NCBI GenBank assembly: GCA_900546675.1
Contig: URDQ01000006.1
Coordinates: forward strand, 1-44,609
Length of the DNA: 44,609 nucleotides
Reading direction: 5' to 3'
From: an uncultured Porphyromonas sp.
Lineage (GTDB): Bacteria > Bacteroidota > Bacteroidia > Bacteroidales > Porphyromonadaceae
Position 1 is the stretch's first letter. Each line of letters begins with the position of its first letter. Of this stretch, positions 17,856-26,611 are shown one piece after another. A program made the position numbers and the translations under genes. The notes below the pieces were generated by a model. That model was not told where the DNA came from, searched no databases, and saw only the letters and a list, made by a program, of their open reading frames with translations.

Positions 17856-19127
17856 ATGAGTAGTATACTAATTAAAGAGTCGCTCATCGGAGGAGCGACG
17901 CAAGACCTCTTGATCGTGGACAATCGTATCGACAAGATCGGTACGGACTTGCTCCCGATCGATGAAGATACGATCATCCTCGATGGCCGTGACAAGGCGG
18001 TCGTGCCAGGACTCTGCAATGGACACACACACTGTGCTATGACGCTCTTCAGAGGGTATGGCGATGACCTGCCATTGCAGACTTGGCTGGAGGATTACAT
18101 CTGGCCCGTGGAGGCACATATGACTGAGGAGGACATCTATGTCGGAGCTTTGCTCGGCTGTGTGGAGATGATCCAGAGTGGTACGACCTGCTTCCTCGAT
18201 ATGTACACAGCACCTGAGGCGACCGCTCGTGCGGTGCTAGAGACAGGCATAAGAGCGAACCTGAGCTATACGCTCTTCGACCGTGGTGATGCGGAGCGGG
18301 CGCAGCTAGATCGCGACAACTGCTACCGCTATGAGCAGCTCTTTGCAGAGCTACCTGAGCGGATCGGATGGAGTGTGGGGCCACACGCTATCTATACCGT
18401 TTCGGGCGATCAGCTGCACTTTGCCAAGGAGTTTGCCGAGGAGCATGAGATCCCCATTCACCTGCATCTCTCCGAGACAGAGCGTGAGGTGAAGGATTGC
18501 ATCGCTCAGCATGGCACGACGCCTGTCCGCTATCTGGAGCAGATCGATGCGCTCTCGCCACGCTGCATTATGGCGCACAGCTTATGGCTAGACGATGAGG
18601 AGCTAGATATCTTAGCACGTCACGGATGTACGCTAGTGCATAACCCTGCGAGCAATATGAAGCTGGCTAGTGGGGGACGCTTCCGCTATGAGGATATGAA
18701 GGAGCGGGGTATCCCTGTGGCTATCGGTACCGACGGATGCTCCTCAAGCAACGACCTAGACATGTACATCGCTATGCGTATGGCTTCGCTCCTAGGCAAG
18801 GTGTGGCGCTACGACCCGACAGCGGTCTGCGCTCCCGACATCTACCGCTCGGCAACGGAGGTGGGCTACGCTATGCTGGGACTCAAGGGCGGACGCATCG
18901 AGGAGGGCTACCTAGCCGACCTTTGTCTCATAGATCTCCAGGCTCCGAGCATGGTGCCTTGTCACAATCTTACTTCGAATCTCGTCTACGCAGGCTCCTC
19001 GACGATCGTCTCGACGACCATCGTGGACGGTGCTATCCTCATGCGTGACCGTGAGATCGTCGGTATGGAGCGCATCATCGAGATGGCACGTCGCACGGCT
19101 CACGACTTACTTCACCGTAAGGGGTAA
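17856..19127 (+). CDS. Amidohydrolase, MTA/SAH deaminase-like
   Basis: A cytosolic member of the TrzN/MtaD branch of amidohydrolases, which mostly deaminate adenine-bearing compounds such as 5'-methylthioadenosine and S-adenosylhomocysteine. The 423-residue protein shows His57 and His59 (NGHTH), His204, Glu207 (HLHLSE), His241 and Asp293 (GTDG), the set expected for one metal plus the catalytic acid and base. The next gene is a purine nucleoside phosphorylase, which could act on an inosine-type product. This supports a purine salvage role, though other substrates of the family remain possible. Confidence 0.88.
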   Translation: MSSILIKESLIGGATQDLLIVDNRIDKIGTDLLPIDEDTIILDGRDKAVVPGLCNGHTHCAMTLFRGYGDDLPLQTWLEDYIWPVEAHMTEEDIYVGALLGCVEMIQSGTTCFLDMYTAPEATARAVLETGIRANLSYTLFDRGDAERAQLDRDNCYRYEQLFAELPERIGWSVGPHAIYTVSGDQLHFAKEFAEEHEIPIHLHLSETEREVKDCIAQHGTTPVRYLEQIDALSPRCIMAHSLWLDDEELDILARHGCTLVHNPASNMKLASGGRFRYEDMKERGIPVAIGTDGCSSSNDLDMYIAMRMASLLGKVWRYDPTAVCAPDIYRSATEVGYAMLGLKGGRIEEGYLADLCLIDLQAPSMVPCHNLTSNLVYAGSSTIVSTTIVDGAILMRDREIVGMERIIEMARRTAHDLLHRKG

Positions 19128-19158
19128 AGACCTATTCACTATCAAACGAACATAGACT

Positions 19159-19974
19159 ATGGACTTTCAAAAATATCAGCAAGCAGCCGACTATATCAAG
19201 AGTAAGATATCGGCACAGCCCCGCGTGGGCATCATACTAGGTAGCGGTCTGGGCAATCTAGCCGACGAAATCGCTAACCCAACCGTCATCCCATACAGCG
19301 AGATCCCCAACTTCGCACACTCGACCGCTATCGGTCACAAGGGCAACTTCATCTCTGGTACGCTGGGCGGTGTCCCCGTGGTGGCGATGCAGGGACGCTT
19401 CCACTACTACGAGGGCTACCCGATGGAGGTGGTCACACTGCCTGTGCGGGTGATGAAGCTCCTCGGCATCGAGATCCTCATTGTCTCCAACGCTGCGGGC
19501 GGAATCAACTCGAACTTCCACGTAGGTGACCTGATGATCATTAGGGATCATATCAATATGCTACCCAACCCGCTCATTGGTCCTAATGATGAGAACTTTG
19601 GTGTCCGCTTCCCCGATATGACACGTGCCTATGATCGTGAACTGATCGCTCTCGCTGAGACCATTGCTCAGGAGCAAAAGCTAGCACTCCAAAAGGGTGT
19701 CTACGTAAGTCTCACAGGGCCCTCGTATGAGACCCCCGCAGAGTATAAGTACTGGCAGACGGTCGGCGCCGATGCGGTCGGTATGAGCACGACACCAGAG
19801 GTGATTGTGGCTCGCCATGCGGGTATCCGCGTCTTTGGTATGTCGGTCATCACCAACGAGGGGTGGCACTTCGAGGGAGACTACACGAACGATGGCGACG
19901 AGGTGGTCGCTGCCGCCAATGCCGCCTCCAAGCGTATGGGTGGTCTCATCGCAGAGCTGATCTCACGTGCCTAA
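19159..19974 (+). CDS. Purine nucleoside phosphorylase (trimeric PNP-I type)
   Basis: Splits guanosine/inosine-type nucleosides with phosphate into free base and ribose 1-phosphate in the cytosol. The 271-residue length and motifs match the low-molecular-mass trimeric family rather than DeoD: phosphate loop ILGSGLGN near residue 26, GRFHYYEGY near 79, NAAGG near 111 and LTGPSYETPAE near 184. It follows the deaminase-like gene by 31 bases, and the two could form a purine salvage step. The next gene starts inside its stop region. Confidence 0.95.
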   Translation: MDFQKYQQAADYIKSKISAQPRVGIILGSGLGNLADEIANPTVIPYSEIPNFAHSTAIGHKGNFISGTLGGVPVVAMQGRFHYYEGYPMEVVTLPVRVMKLLGIEILIVSNAAGGINSNFHVGDLMIIRDHINMLPNPLIGPNDENFGVRFPDMTRAYDRELIALAETIAQEQKLALQKGVYVSLTGPSYETPAEYKYWQTVGADAVGMSTTPEVIVARHAGIRVFGMSVITNEGWHFEGDYTNDGDEVVAAANAASKRMGGLIAELISRA

Positions 19975-20563
19975 CTCGATAGACGACGAGACGATCGCCT
20001 CACAGCTTGCCTCCATACGTGCTGCACTCCGCACACGTATGGACGGCTCTGTGGCGCAGTCGATGCGAGAGTCAGGACTGGACTACCGCTATAACTGGGG
20101 CTGGACACGAGGCTACCTCCTAGAGCTTGCTGCGCACTACCAGCCCTCACGAGAGCTTGCAGAGGCGCTTAGAGAGAGTGCCGTGCGGGAGCTGCTGATC
20201 CTCTCCACGATGCTCTTCCCCCGTGAGGAGCTTACGGAGCAAGACGTAGAGGCTTTTCTAGAGAAGGCTACCAATGTGGAGCTGCAAGAGCAACTAGCCT
20301 TTAACCTCCTAGCGTACGTACCACTGGCTATTCGCTGGGCGGAGGAAGTTGTCTTAAGCAACGCTACTGATGAGTCGAAGCTTTACGTGGCGCTCCTCAC
20401 CATCGCAAACTATACGAAGCGACAGCCCGACAAGCCTTTGCCAGAGAAACTGACGGAGGCGCTAGAGCCGTATGTCTCCACCGAAGAGCTACCGATGCAT
20501 TGTCGTCGTGTAGCGTATGACCTGTTGATTACATTAGAAGAGCGCACAGCAAGCAATGATTGA
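19967..20563 (+). CDS. AlkD-like HEAT-repeat protein (DNA alkylation repair family)
   Basis: The GTG start overlaps the purine phosphorylase gene by 8 bases, pointing to coupled translation. The 198-residue all-helical protein resembles short AlkD-like proteins of Bacteroidetes, with the N-terminal text MDGSVAQSMRESGLDYRYNWG and repeats of the kind ELAEALRESAVRELLILSTML. Real AlkD enzymes excise alkylated bases; whether this short form has glycosylase activity is not known to me. Its end overlaps the glycogen synthase gene by 8 bases. The family assignment is from remembered sequence patterns and is moderate. Confidence 0.7.
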   Translation: MPNSIDDETIASQLASIRAALRTRMDGSVAQSMRESGLDYRYNWGWTRGYLLELAAHYQPSRELAEALRESAVRELLILSTMLFPREELTEQDVEAFLEKATNVELQEQLAFNLLAYVPLAIRWAEEVVLSNATDESKLYVALLTIANYTKRQPDKPLPEKLTEALEPYVSTEELPMHCRRVAYDLLITLEERTASND

Positions 20564-22184
20564 CACATACTTTATTACAGAGGTGTCGTGGGAAGTCGCC
20601 AATAAGGTGGGCGGCATCTACACCGTCCTCTCGTCACGGGCGGGCGAGATGATGCATCGCCACGGGGCGGAGCAGGTCCTTTTTGTAGGTCCTCGTCTGC
20701 GACCGACGGAGGAGATGGTAGACTTTCGTGCGGAGACCTTTTGCATCACCTTGCCGAGTCATATCTCGCTACTAGGGGTGGAGCTGCCGATCACGCAGGG
20801 CTACTGGATCACGCCTGGGGGTGAAGCGCAAACGATCCTCGTAGACTATAAGCCACTCGCCACAGTCCGTGATCAGCTCTACTACCTTATGTGGCAGCAG
20901 TACGGCATCCAGTCTGACCTTGGCTATGGCGATTACGATGACTCCTGTCTCTTTGCTGTTGCTGCAGCAGCGACACTGCTCGCTGTGACACCGCAGCTCG
21001 CTCCGCCTAGTAGTCAGCCGATAGCTATTTATAATGAGTGGATCACCGGTATGGGCTTGCTCTATCATCACCTGCAGCAACCTGACCTGCGCTCGCTCTT
21101 TATCACCCACGCTACGACCGTGGGGCGCTCTATCTGTAGCAATGGCAAGGATCTTTACCGCTACTTCACGGGCTACCATGGAGACCAGATGGCGAGCGAA
21201 CTGAATGTCGAGGCAAAGCATGCGCTAGAGAAGGCAGCTGCCCATACCGCGACCAGCTTTGCGACGGTCAGCGAGGTGACCGCTCTGGAGTGTACACAGC
21301 TCTTGGAGCGTACGCCAGTGGTCTTGCCCAATGGCTTCCACGCATTGGCTACAAGCCGACTCAAGTCAAAGGCTCGCCAGCGATTACTAAACGTTGCCAG
21401 CGCACTCTATGGCAAGAGCTTTGACCCTGAGAGCACGACGCTAGTCGCTACCTCAGGACGCTACGAGTATCGCAATAAAGGGATCGACCTCATTGCCTCC
21501 GCTCTCGAGAGCCTCCTCCAGCAGCAGGCTAAGCTGTCGTCTGACCTGATCCTTTACTTCTTCATCCCTGCGTGGGTTGCTGAGCCTAGAGCTGACCTTG
21601 CTTACCAGCTCAGTCATACTGACTCAGAGACTAGCAAAGCCCCGCTGCAGTATCCTTACTTAACGCACTGGCTACACAACCTGCGGGAGGACACCCTCGC
21701 TCATCGTCTGGGTGAGCTACTCCGCAGTGGTGCGACAGCGCACCGCATCTATCCGATCTTTGTACCCACCTACCTCGATGGTCACGATGGTATCCTAGAC
21801 ATTCCTTATTATGATCTGCTGAGCGCTCTTGACTTGACACTCTTCCCCTCGTACTATGAACCGTGGGGCTACACGCCACTGGAGAGTATCGCCTATGGCG
21901 TGCCGACAGTGACGACCGACTTGTCTGGCTTCGGTCAGGCGATCCTTGAGCTCTATGGCGAGTCCACTACGGAGAGCCTGTGTCACGGTGTGCAGGTTAT
22001 CCCGCGTCGTGATTACGACGATGCGTCTGTGACGAATGCTCTAGCGATGATCCTAGAGAAAGCTACAAAACGGCTCCCGAAGTCGTACTACACGCAAGCT
22101 CGGAAGACCGCCTCTCATGCGCTATGGACGCACTACTACGACTACTATATAGAGGCTTATCGTCAGATGACCACGTTAGGTTAG
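20556..22184 (+). CDS. Glycogen synthase, eukaryotic-type (GT3 family)
   Basis: Extends alpha-1,4-glucan chains from a nucleotide sugar in the cytosol. The 542-residue protein resembles the fungal/animal GT3 enzyme rather than bacterial GlgA: EVSWEVANKVGGIYTV at residues 8-23, HATTVGR near 188, and FPSYYEPWGYTPLES near 430-444, which contains the Glu-x7-Glu pair of the donor site, followed by LSGFG. GT3-like synthases occur widely in Bacteroidetes. It is last in the operon and its stop overlaps the end of the convergent YkuD-like gene, so no terminator separates the two. Donor (UDP- or ADP-glucose) cannot be told here. Confidence 0.88.
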   Translation: MIDTYFITEVSWEVANKVGGIYTVLSSRAGEMMHRHGAEQVLFVGPRLRPTEEMVDFRAETFCITLPSHISLLGVELPITQGYWITPGGEAQTILVDYKPLATVRDQLYYLMWQQYGIQSDLGYGDYDDSCLFAVAAAATLLAVTPQLAPPSSQPIAIYNEWITGMGLLYHHLQQPDLRSLFITHATTVGRSICSNGKDLYRYFTGYHGDQMASELNVEAKHALEKAAAHTATSFATVSEVTALECTQLLERTPVVLPNGFHALATSRLKSKARQRLLNVASALYGKSFDPESTTLVATSGRYEYRNKGIDLIASALESLLQQQAKLSSDLILYFFIPAWVAEPRADLAYQLSHTDSETSKAPLQYPYLTHWLHNLREDTLAHRLGELLRSGATAHRIYPIFVPTYLDGHDGILDIPYYDLLSALDLTLFPSYYEPWGYTPLESIAYGVPTVTTDLSGFGQAILELYGESTTESLCHGVQVIPRRDYDDASVTNALAMILEKATKRLPKSYYTQARKTASHALWTHYYDYYIEAYRQMTTLG

Positions 22185-22957
22185 TTAACCAGCTGCGTGC
22201 GACTATCCTGATCGGCGATGGTAGGCTCCATCTCGGAGCGTGGCACCATACTCTGGGCGAGATAGTCGGGACGATTGGCGTAGATGTATAGGACGCTGCC
22301 CCCCTTGATAGCATCGATGATAGGACGCGCCAGCGCACGAGGCACTGCGGGGCAACCGTAGCTACGCCCGAGACGACCTTGTCGTATGATCTGATCATTG
22401 ACATAGGCAGCGCCATGTACGACGATAGCGCGAGCCCGCGCCTGATCATTGTACCCACGCTCTAGTCCATCGAGACGTAGCGAGTAGCCGTTGCTCCCGC
22501 TATAAGTCTCATTGGTTAGGTAGAAGCCCAGTGAACTTTGATGTGAGTTAGGTTGGTTGGAAAAAGAGGTGGCATAGTTCTCCCCGCTGCCACGTCCGTG
22601 CGCACAGAGCGTAGCATAGAGTAGCTTACCCTGCTCCATATCGATGACAAACATACGCTCCTGTGTCGAGGGTTTGGAAAAGTCCACAATGGTGAGCCGT
22701 GAGCGATGCTTGTTTGAGATCTGATTGTACCCCCGCACACCTAGGCTGAAGGCTTCAAACGAGAGTCTCCCCTCTAGTCCCATCTGCTGGTAGAGCTGAC
22801 TGATCTGCTGTCGCTCAGCTGAGGTGGGTACGACCGTCACACGGTGTCCCGTGGGTGGTATATCCCACAGAGAGACGTCAGACCCCGCTACGTAGCTAGG
22901 CACGAGTATCATCAAGAGTATCAACCATCTAAGTGAAGAGCTGTGAGGTGTATGCAT
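22181..22957 (-). CDS. Murein L,D-transpeptidase-like protein (YkuD_2 type)
   Basis: An exported cysteine enzyme-like protein of 258 residues. The start at MHTPHSSS is preferred because the longer frame (22975) would begin about four bases from the predicted transcription start. It has a signal sequence to about residue 25. The catalytic region shows HGRGSG near 120, GFYLTNETYSG near 144, His181 (VVHGAAYV) and Cys202 (RSYGCPAVP), the His and Cys of the YkuD fold. The family is thought to cross-link or modify peptidoglycan or cleave similar amide bonds in the periplasm. It is expressed from a promoter within the heptamer-array region. Confidence 0.85.
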   Translation of the reverse strand: MHTPHSSSLRWLILLMILVPSYVAGSDVSLWDIPPTGHRVTVVPTSAERQQISQLYQQMGLEGRLSFEAFSLGVRGYNQISNKHRSRLTIVDFSKPSTQERMFVIDMEQGKLLYATLCAHGRGSGENYATSFSNQPNSHQSSLGFYLTNETYSGSNGYSLRLDGLERGYNDQARARAIVVHGAAYVNDQIIRQGRLGRSYGCPAVPRALARPIIDAIKGGSVLYIYANRPDYLAQSMVPRSEMEPTIADQDSRTQLVN

Positions 22958-22983
22958 ATCTAGTAAAAAGCTCATTGTCCTGC

Positions 22984-22991
22984 CAAAGGTA
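22984..22991 (-). promoter_or_regulatory. -7 box of the YkuD-like gene
   Basis: TACCTTTG on the minus strand, preceded by TTTCG and then the heptamer array. The transcript would start near 22979, 22 bases before the ATG at 22957 and only a few bases before the ATG at 22975. Confidence 0.6.
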
Positions 22992-22997
22992 CGAAAA

Positions 22998-23053
22998 TTA
23001 GAGATTAGAGGTTAGAGACTAGAGGTTAGAGACTAGAGGTTAGAGATTAGATA
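22998..23053 (+). repeat. Heptanucleotide array, 8 units
   Basis: Eight contiguous 7-base units of the form YTAGAGR, the last one TTAGATA, alternate between ending in A and G. The array stops six bases from the YkuD promoter -7 box and so occupies its -33 region. Its reverse complement makes up the larger array at 23252-23370. Confidence 0.9.
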
Positions 23054-23251
23054 TCCGATTATTCTGATTCACTCCGATAGCTCCGATCACTCCGACAGCT
23101 ACTAGTCGCTTCCCTACGTAGGAAATCGAAAAGCGCCACGTGGAGAATTTTTGTTTCCTTGCTGGAGAATCGCAATTATCCACGTGGAAGCGGCTATCGG
23201 AGTGGATCGGAGCTGATCAGAGTAATCGGAGCTGTCGGAGCGAATCGGAAC
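23054..23251. repeat. Palindromic core between the heptamer arrays
   Basis: The flanks carry degenerate tandem copies of CTCCGAT-like units, reading CTCCGAT on the left and ATCGGAG on the right, so the halves can pair imperfectly. The centre has CCACGTGGA at 23136-23144 and its inverted copy TCCACGTGG at 23179-23187. A copy of TACGTA flanked by TTCCC/GGAA lies at about 23110-23123. The whole looks like a large imperfect cruciform or a non-coding mobile element; no transposase is present. Confidence 0.7.
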
Positions 23252-23370
23252 TCTAACTTCTAACCTCTAATCTCTAACTTCTAGTCTCTAACCTCTAGTC
23301 TCTAACCTCTAATCTCTAACTTCTAGTCTCTAACTTCTAGTCTCTAACCTCTAATCTCTAACCTCTAATC
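23252..23370 (+). repeat. Heptanucleotide array, 17 units
   Basis: Seventeen contiguous units of TCTARYY (TCTAACC, TCTAATC, TCTAACT and TCTAGTC) fill 119 bases. They are the reverse complement of the units at 22998-23053. The array ends ten bases before the TATCTTTG box of the LRR gene. Confidence 0.92.
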
Positions 23371-23380
23371 TCTTTTTCTG

Positions 23381-23388
23381 TATCTTTG
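23381..23388 (+). promoter_or_regulatory. -7 box of the LRR surface protein gene
   Basis: TATCTTTG matches TAnnTTTG. The -33 region is heptamer repeat, with no TTTG at the expected spacing. The leader to the ATG at 23513 would be about 120 bases. Confidence 0.6.
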
Positions 23389-23512
23389 TCCCGTATGCTA
23401 GGTGTGATTGTCACTAGATGACCACACACCGAGACTAGAGAGCGCCGTATATGCGGTGCCTCAATGCACGAGAAGTGCACTACTATTTAATGTATCAATA
23501 ACAGATTACTTT

Positions 23513-26500
23513 ATGAATCGAATAACGAACTTACTACTCCTATTCGTCCTCTCGGCGACGGCTCTCGTTGCACAAGACGTGACGAACGGAGTATTACTCT
23601 CTTGGGATAATGCTAATGGAGCTATCAAAATACCTGATGGGGTGACTGAGATCGCTGAAAACTGCTTCTACACGCCTGGAGAGGATGATCCTTACGGGTG
23701 GGGTTCTATAGACCCTATGAGCAATACCAATATCACTAGCGTAGATCTCAACGGGGTGACAAAGATCGGTGACAACGCCTTCAAGGGTTGCACGGGCATC
23801 AAGAGCATCAAGGCTCCTAAGCTAGAGAGCGTGGGCAGTCACAGCTTCGAGGGTTGTACGGCTCTGGAGGCACTCGACCTGCCGATGATTAAGACAATTG
23901 GAGAGAAGGCCTTTGAGAATGCAAACGCACTGACTACGCTCTCACTGGGCAAGTCGCTCGAGTCTATCGTGGGCAACCCCTTCCAAAATAGTACCAGCCT
24001 CACCTCGCTAACGCTCGAGGAGGGGTGCGCTAACTACCTCGCAGCCGGGGATGCACTCATCTCCCGTGCTGATGGTGTGCTACGCGTACTAGCAGGAGGT
24101 GTCCAAAAGGTGACCCTTGGCGAGGAGTGCAAGGCTATCGGCGACAACGCTATCTATGGTTGTGGTGCGCTAGAGCGTCTCGAGCTACCTTACGCTCAGG
24201 AGGTCGGTGCAGGAGCTTTTGTCAATTGCACTAAGCTCACTGAGCTTTATCTGCCACGCTTGGAGCGCATCAAGAACAGCTATCTATCTTTCAACGGTGT
24301 GGGTTCGCTACGTGTCGTAGACCTGCACTTGAGCAACTCGATCTCTGGTCTAGAGGTGCTTTGGCCTGACAAGGAGACGACAACTGTCTATGTCGCTAGC
24401 GAGGCGATCAAGACGGAGCTAGCACAGAAGCTGAAGAAGTGCCAGATCGTCGTCGGTGCTCCCGCAGGGACACAGCAACGCTACAAGGTAACCTACAAGG
24501 CTATAGGCGATGGTCAGCTGGAGGCTTGGACGACTGGAGCGCAGAATGTTGAGAATGGTGACACGCTCCTAGAGCACTCTCCTGTTAGCTTTAAGGCGAT
24601 CCCTAGGGTTGAGCAGCAGATCAAGGAGTGGCGTGTCGATGGAGAGGTCGTGACCGTAGAGGGTGATCCGAAGTTCCCCCAAATCTATGAGGTCAAGGAC
24701 CTAACAAGTAATCTAAATGTCGAGGTAACCTTTGAGGCTCGTCCACAGGGTGCTGACGTTTACTTCCGTAGTCGTGACCTAGAGATGGGTACACTGACCT
24801 GTGCCCTAGATGACGGCACAGAGGTAAAGCATGGTGATCGGGTGCCTATGGGTACGATGCTGAATTTTACCGCTACGCCTAAGGAGGGCTACCGCATCGG
24901 AGATTGGTTCGAGCAGATTGAGATAGGAGGCGAGTTTGAGCCGATAGTAGGTCAAAATGGTGAGTCCACCTATCGTTGCGAAGCCCCCGATTCACGAGAG
25001 ATACAGGTCGACTTTGACCGTTTGGAGGGATACTTTAGAGTGAAGTTTGCCTCTTTCAATGAGAAGACTGGCACGCTCACCGCTACGGCTAACGGTGTCG
25101 AGATCAAGACGGGGCAAGCAGTCAAGGCTGGTAGCAAGCTTGTTTTTACGGCACACCCCGCTGAGGGCTACACGGTCGATGAGTGGCAGCTCGATCATGA
25201 GACGGTGCCTAACTACCGTGAGCTGACCTATACGATCGAGAGCCTCAAGGCGGATGTCGAGGTGAATATGGTCTGTAGCCCAGCGTCGAGTACAGATAAG
25301 AAGCCTGAGATCATCGATGGTGTGCTATACAAGTGGATGGCTGAGGGCGATGCAGTCCTACCTGATGAGGTGATTTACATCGCTCCGCTAGCCTTCGAGG
25401 GCGCTAACCAGATGACTTCGCTGACGCTCAATAGCAAGGTCAAGGGCATCGGTGATCGTGCATTCCTCTTCTGCACGGCTATGACGAAGTTTGTCGTGCC
25501 AGAGGCTAATGAGTCGTTCTCAACGATAGAGGGTGTCCTCTACAGCAAGGATCAGACGAAGCTCATCGCCTACCCAGCGGGTCTCACGGCAGACAGCTAT
25601 ACGCTAGAGGCTAAGGTCTCTGCGATAGAGCCTGGAGCCTTCCTGACTCCTATGCACTTAAAGGCTGTCGAGGTTGCCTCGGGCAATACGGCGCTCAAGA
25701 GTGTCAAGGGAGTACTCTACACGGCAGATGGCTCGAAGTTGCTTTACCTACCTATAGGCAATCAAACGATCGGAATGGAGGGACAGTTGGTCCTGTCAGA
25801 TGGTCTCAAGGAGATCACGCGCCTCGCCCTCGCTTACAATCCTAGGCTCAAGGAGCTGACGCTCCCGGCATCGCTAGAGCGTATCGATGCGATGGCGCTC
25901 ACTTACAATGCGGCTATGAAGTCCTTTGCCTGGGCAGAGGGTGTCACGCCTCAGCTTGTCTCGGTCGGTGACTCTGCGTTTTACTATGACCGCTCGCTAG
26001 AGAAGGTGCCTTATATGCCTAGTTGCACTTCGTTTGGCAAGGCAGCCTTCGGACTCTCTTCGGCACTTAAGGAGGTACATATCCCAGCTGGCTGCTCGAT
26101 AGAGGCTAATACGTTTACTGGCTGTCAGATTATGAGTTCCGTCTATGCTTATAGTGTAGAGCCTCCCGTGATCAATGAGGCTACCTTTGGGGATATTTAT
26201 AGTCCCGAGGAGGCTACGCTCTATGTACAGAAGGGTGCTAAGGAGGCTTACAGCAAGGCTAAGGGGTGGAGTATCTTTGGTAATATAGTTGAGGAGGACA
26301 ACCTCGCTATCGCTACCGTCGATGCGCTCGACATACAGCTCTATCCGAACCCGACGCAGGAGCTGCTCAACGTGGCTGGCGCAGTCGCTGACAGTGACAT
26401 ACTGCTCTACGATATGACGGGTACGCTCGTTGGTACGGCTCGCACAGACGCTACGGGTAGTGCCGTGGTAGATCTCACCAGCTATCCCGCAGGTACCTAC

Positions 26501-26545
26501 GTGGTACGCATATCTGGTGCTGACCGTCTCGTGGTCAAGCAGTAA
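23513..26545 (+). CDS. BspA-like leucine-rich-repeat protein with T9SS sorting tail
   Basis: A large exported, probably surface-attached protein of 1010 residues. The ATG at 23513 gives a clear signal peptide (MNRITNLLLLFVLSATALVAQ); the frame upstream is untranslated leader. LRR_5-type repeats (DNAFKGCTGIKSI, KAFENANALTTLSL) fill about residues 40-300. Three repeats of about 90 residues, resembling the bacterial/InlB B-repeat fold, follow at about 322-590, then a second LRR block at about 600-925. The last 75 residues (YPNPTQELLNV to the end KQ) are a type A T9SS C-terminal domain, which directs secretion and anchoring. BspA-like proteins bind host matrix or other bacteria; that function is inferred here. 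A terminator follows. Confidence 0.92.
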   Translation: MNRITNLLLLFVLSATALVAQDVTNGVLLSWDNANGAIKIPDGVTEIAENCFYTPGEDDPYGWGSIDPMSNTNITSVDLNGVTKIGDNAFKGCTGIKSIKAPKLESVGSHSFEGCTALEALDLPMIKTIGEKAFENANALTTLSLGKSLESIVGNPFQNSTSLTSLTLEEGCANYLAAGDALISRADGVLRVLAGGVQKVTLGEECKAIGDNAIYGCGALERLELPYAQEVGAGAFVNCTKLTELYLPRLERIKNSYLSFNGVGSLRVVDLHLSNSISGLEVLWPDKETTTVYVASEAIKTELAQKLKKCQIVVGAPAGTQQRYKVTYKAIGDGQLEAWTTGAQNVENGDTLLEHSPVSFKAIPRVEQQIKEWRVDGEVVTVEGDPKFPQIYEVKDLTSNLNVEVTFEARPQGADVYFRSRDLEMGTLTCALDDGTEVKHGDRVPMGTMLNFTATPKEGYRIGDWFEQIEIGGEFEPIVGQNGESTYRCEAPDSREIQVDFDRLEGYFRVKFASFNEKTGTLTATANGVEIKTGQAVKAGSKLVFTAHPAEGYTVDEWQLDHETVPNYRELTYTIESLKADVEVNMVCSPASSTDKKPEIIDGVLYKWMAEGDAVLPDEVIYIAPLAFEGANQMTSLTLNSKVKGIGDRAFLFCTAMTKFVVPEANESFSTIEGVLYSKDQTKLIAYPAGLTADSYTLEAKVSAIEPGAFLTPMHLKAVEVASGNTALKSVKGVLYTADGSKLLYLPIGNQTIGMEGQLVLSDGLKEITRLALAYNPRLKELTLPASLERIDAMALTYNAAMKSFAWAEGVTPQLVSVGDSAFYYDRSLEKVPYMPSCTSFGKAAFGLSSALKEVHIPAGCSIEANTFTGCQIMSSVYAYSVEPPVINEATFGDIYSPEEATLYVQKGAKEAYSKAKGWSIFGNIVEEDNLAIATVDALDIQLYPNPTQELLNVAGAVADSDILLYDMTGTLVGTARTDATGSAVVDLTSYPAGTYVVRISGADRLVVKQ

Positions 26546-26611
26546 GATCCGAGCCGTAGCGTCTGTCGCTTTGATGGCAGGCGCTATAGCTCGAGAGCTT
26601 TATCCGAAATG

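Larger units (their letters stand above)
22976..23512. other. Divergent regulatory region without genes
   Basis: About 540 bases lie between the YkuD-like gene and the LRR gene. In order they hold a minus-strand promoter (22984-22991), eight heptamers (22998-23053), a palindromic core (23054-23251), seventeen inverted heptamers (23252-23370), a plus-strand promoter (23381-23388) and an untranslated leader of about 120 bases. Open frames reaching into the leader are not credible. Confidence 0.8.

Noticed and set aside
22998..23370. CRISPR array
   Set aside because: Repeats are contiguous 7-mers without spacers and there are no cas genes.
23408..23512. N-terminal extension of the LRR protein
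   Set aside because: It begins at a TTG close to the predicted transcript start and would bury the signal peptide 35 residues inside the protein.
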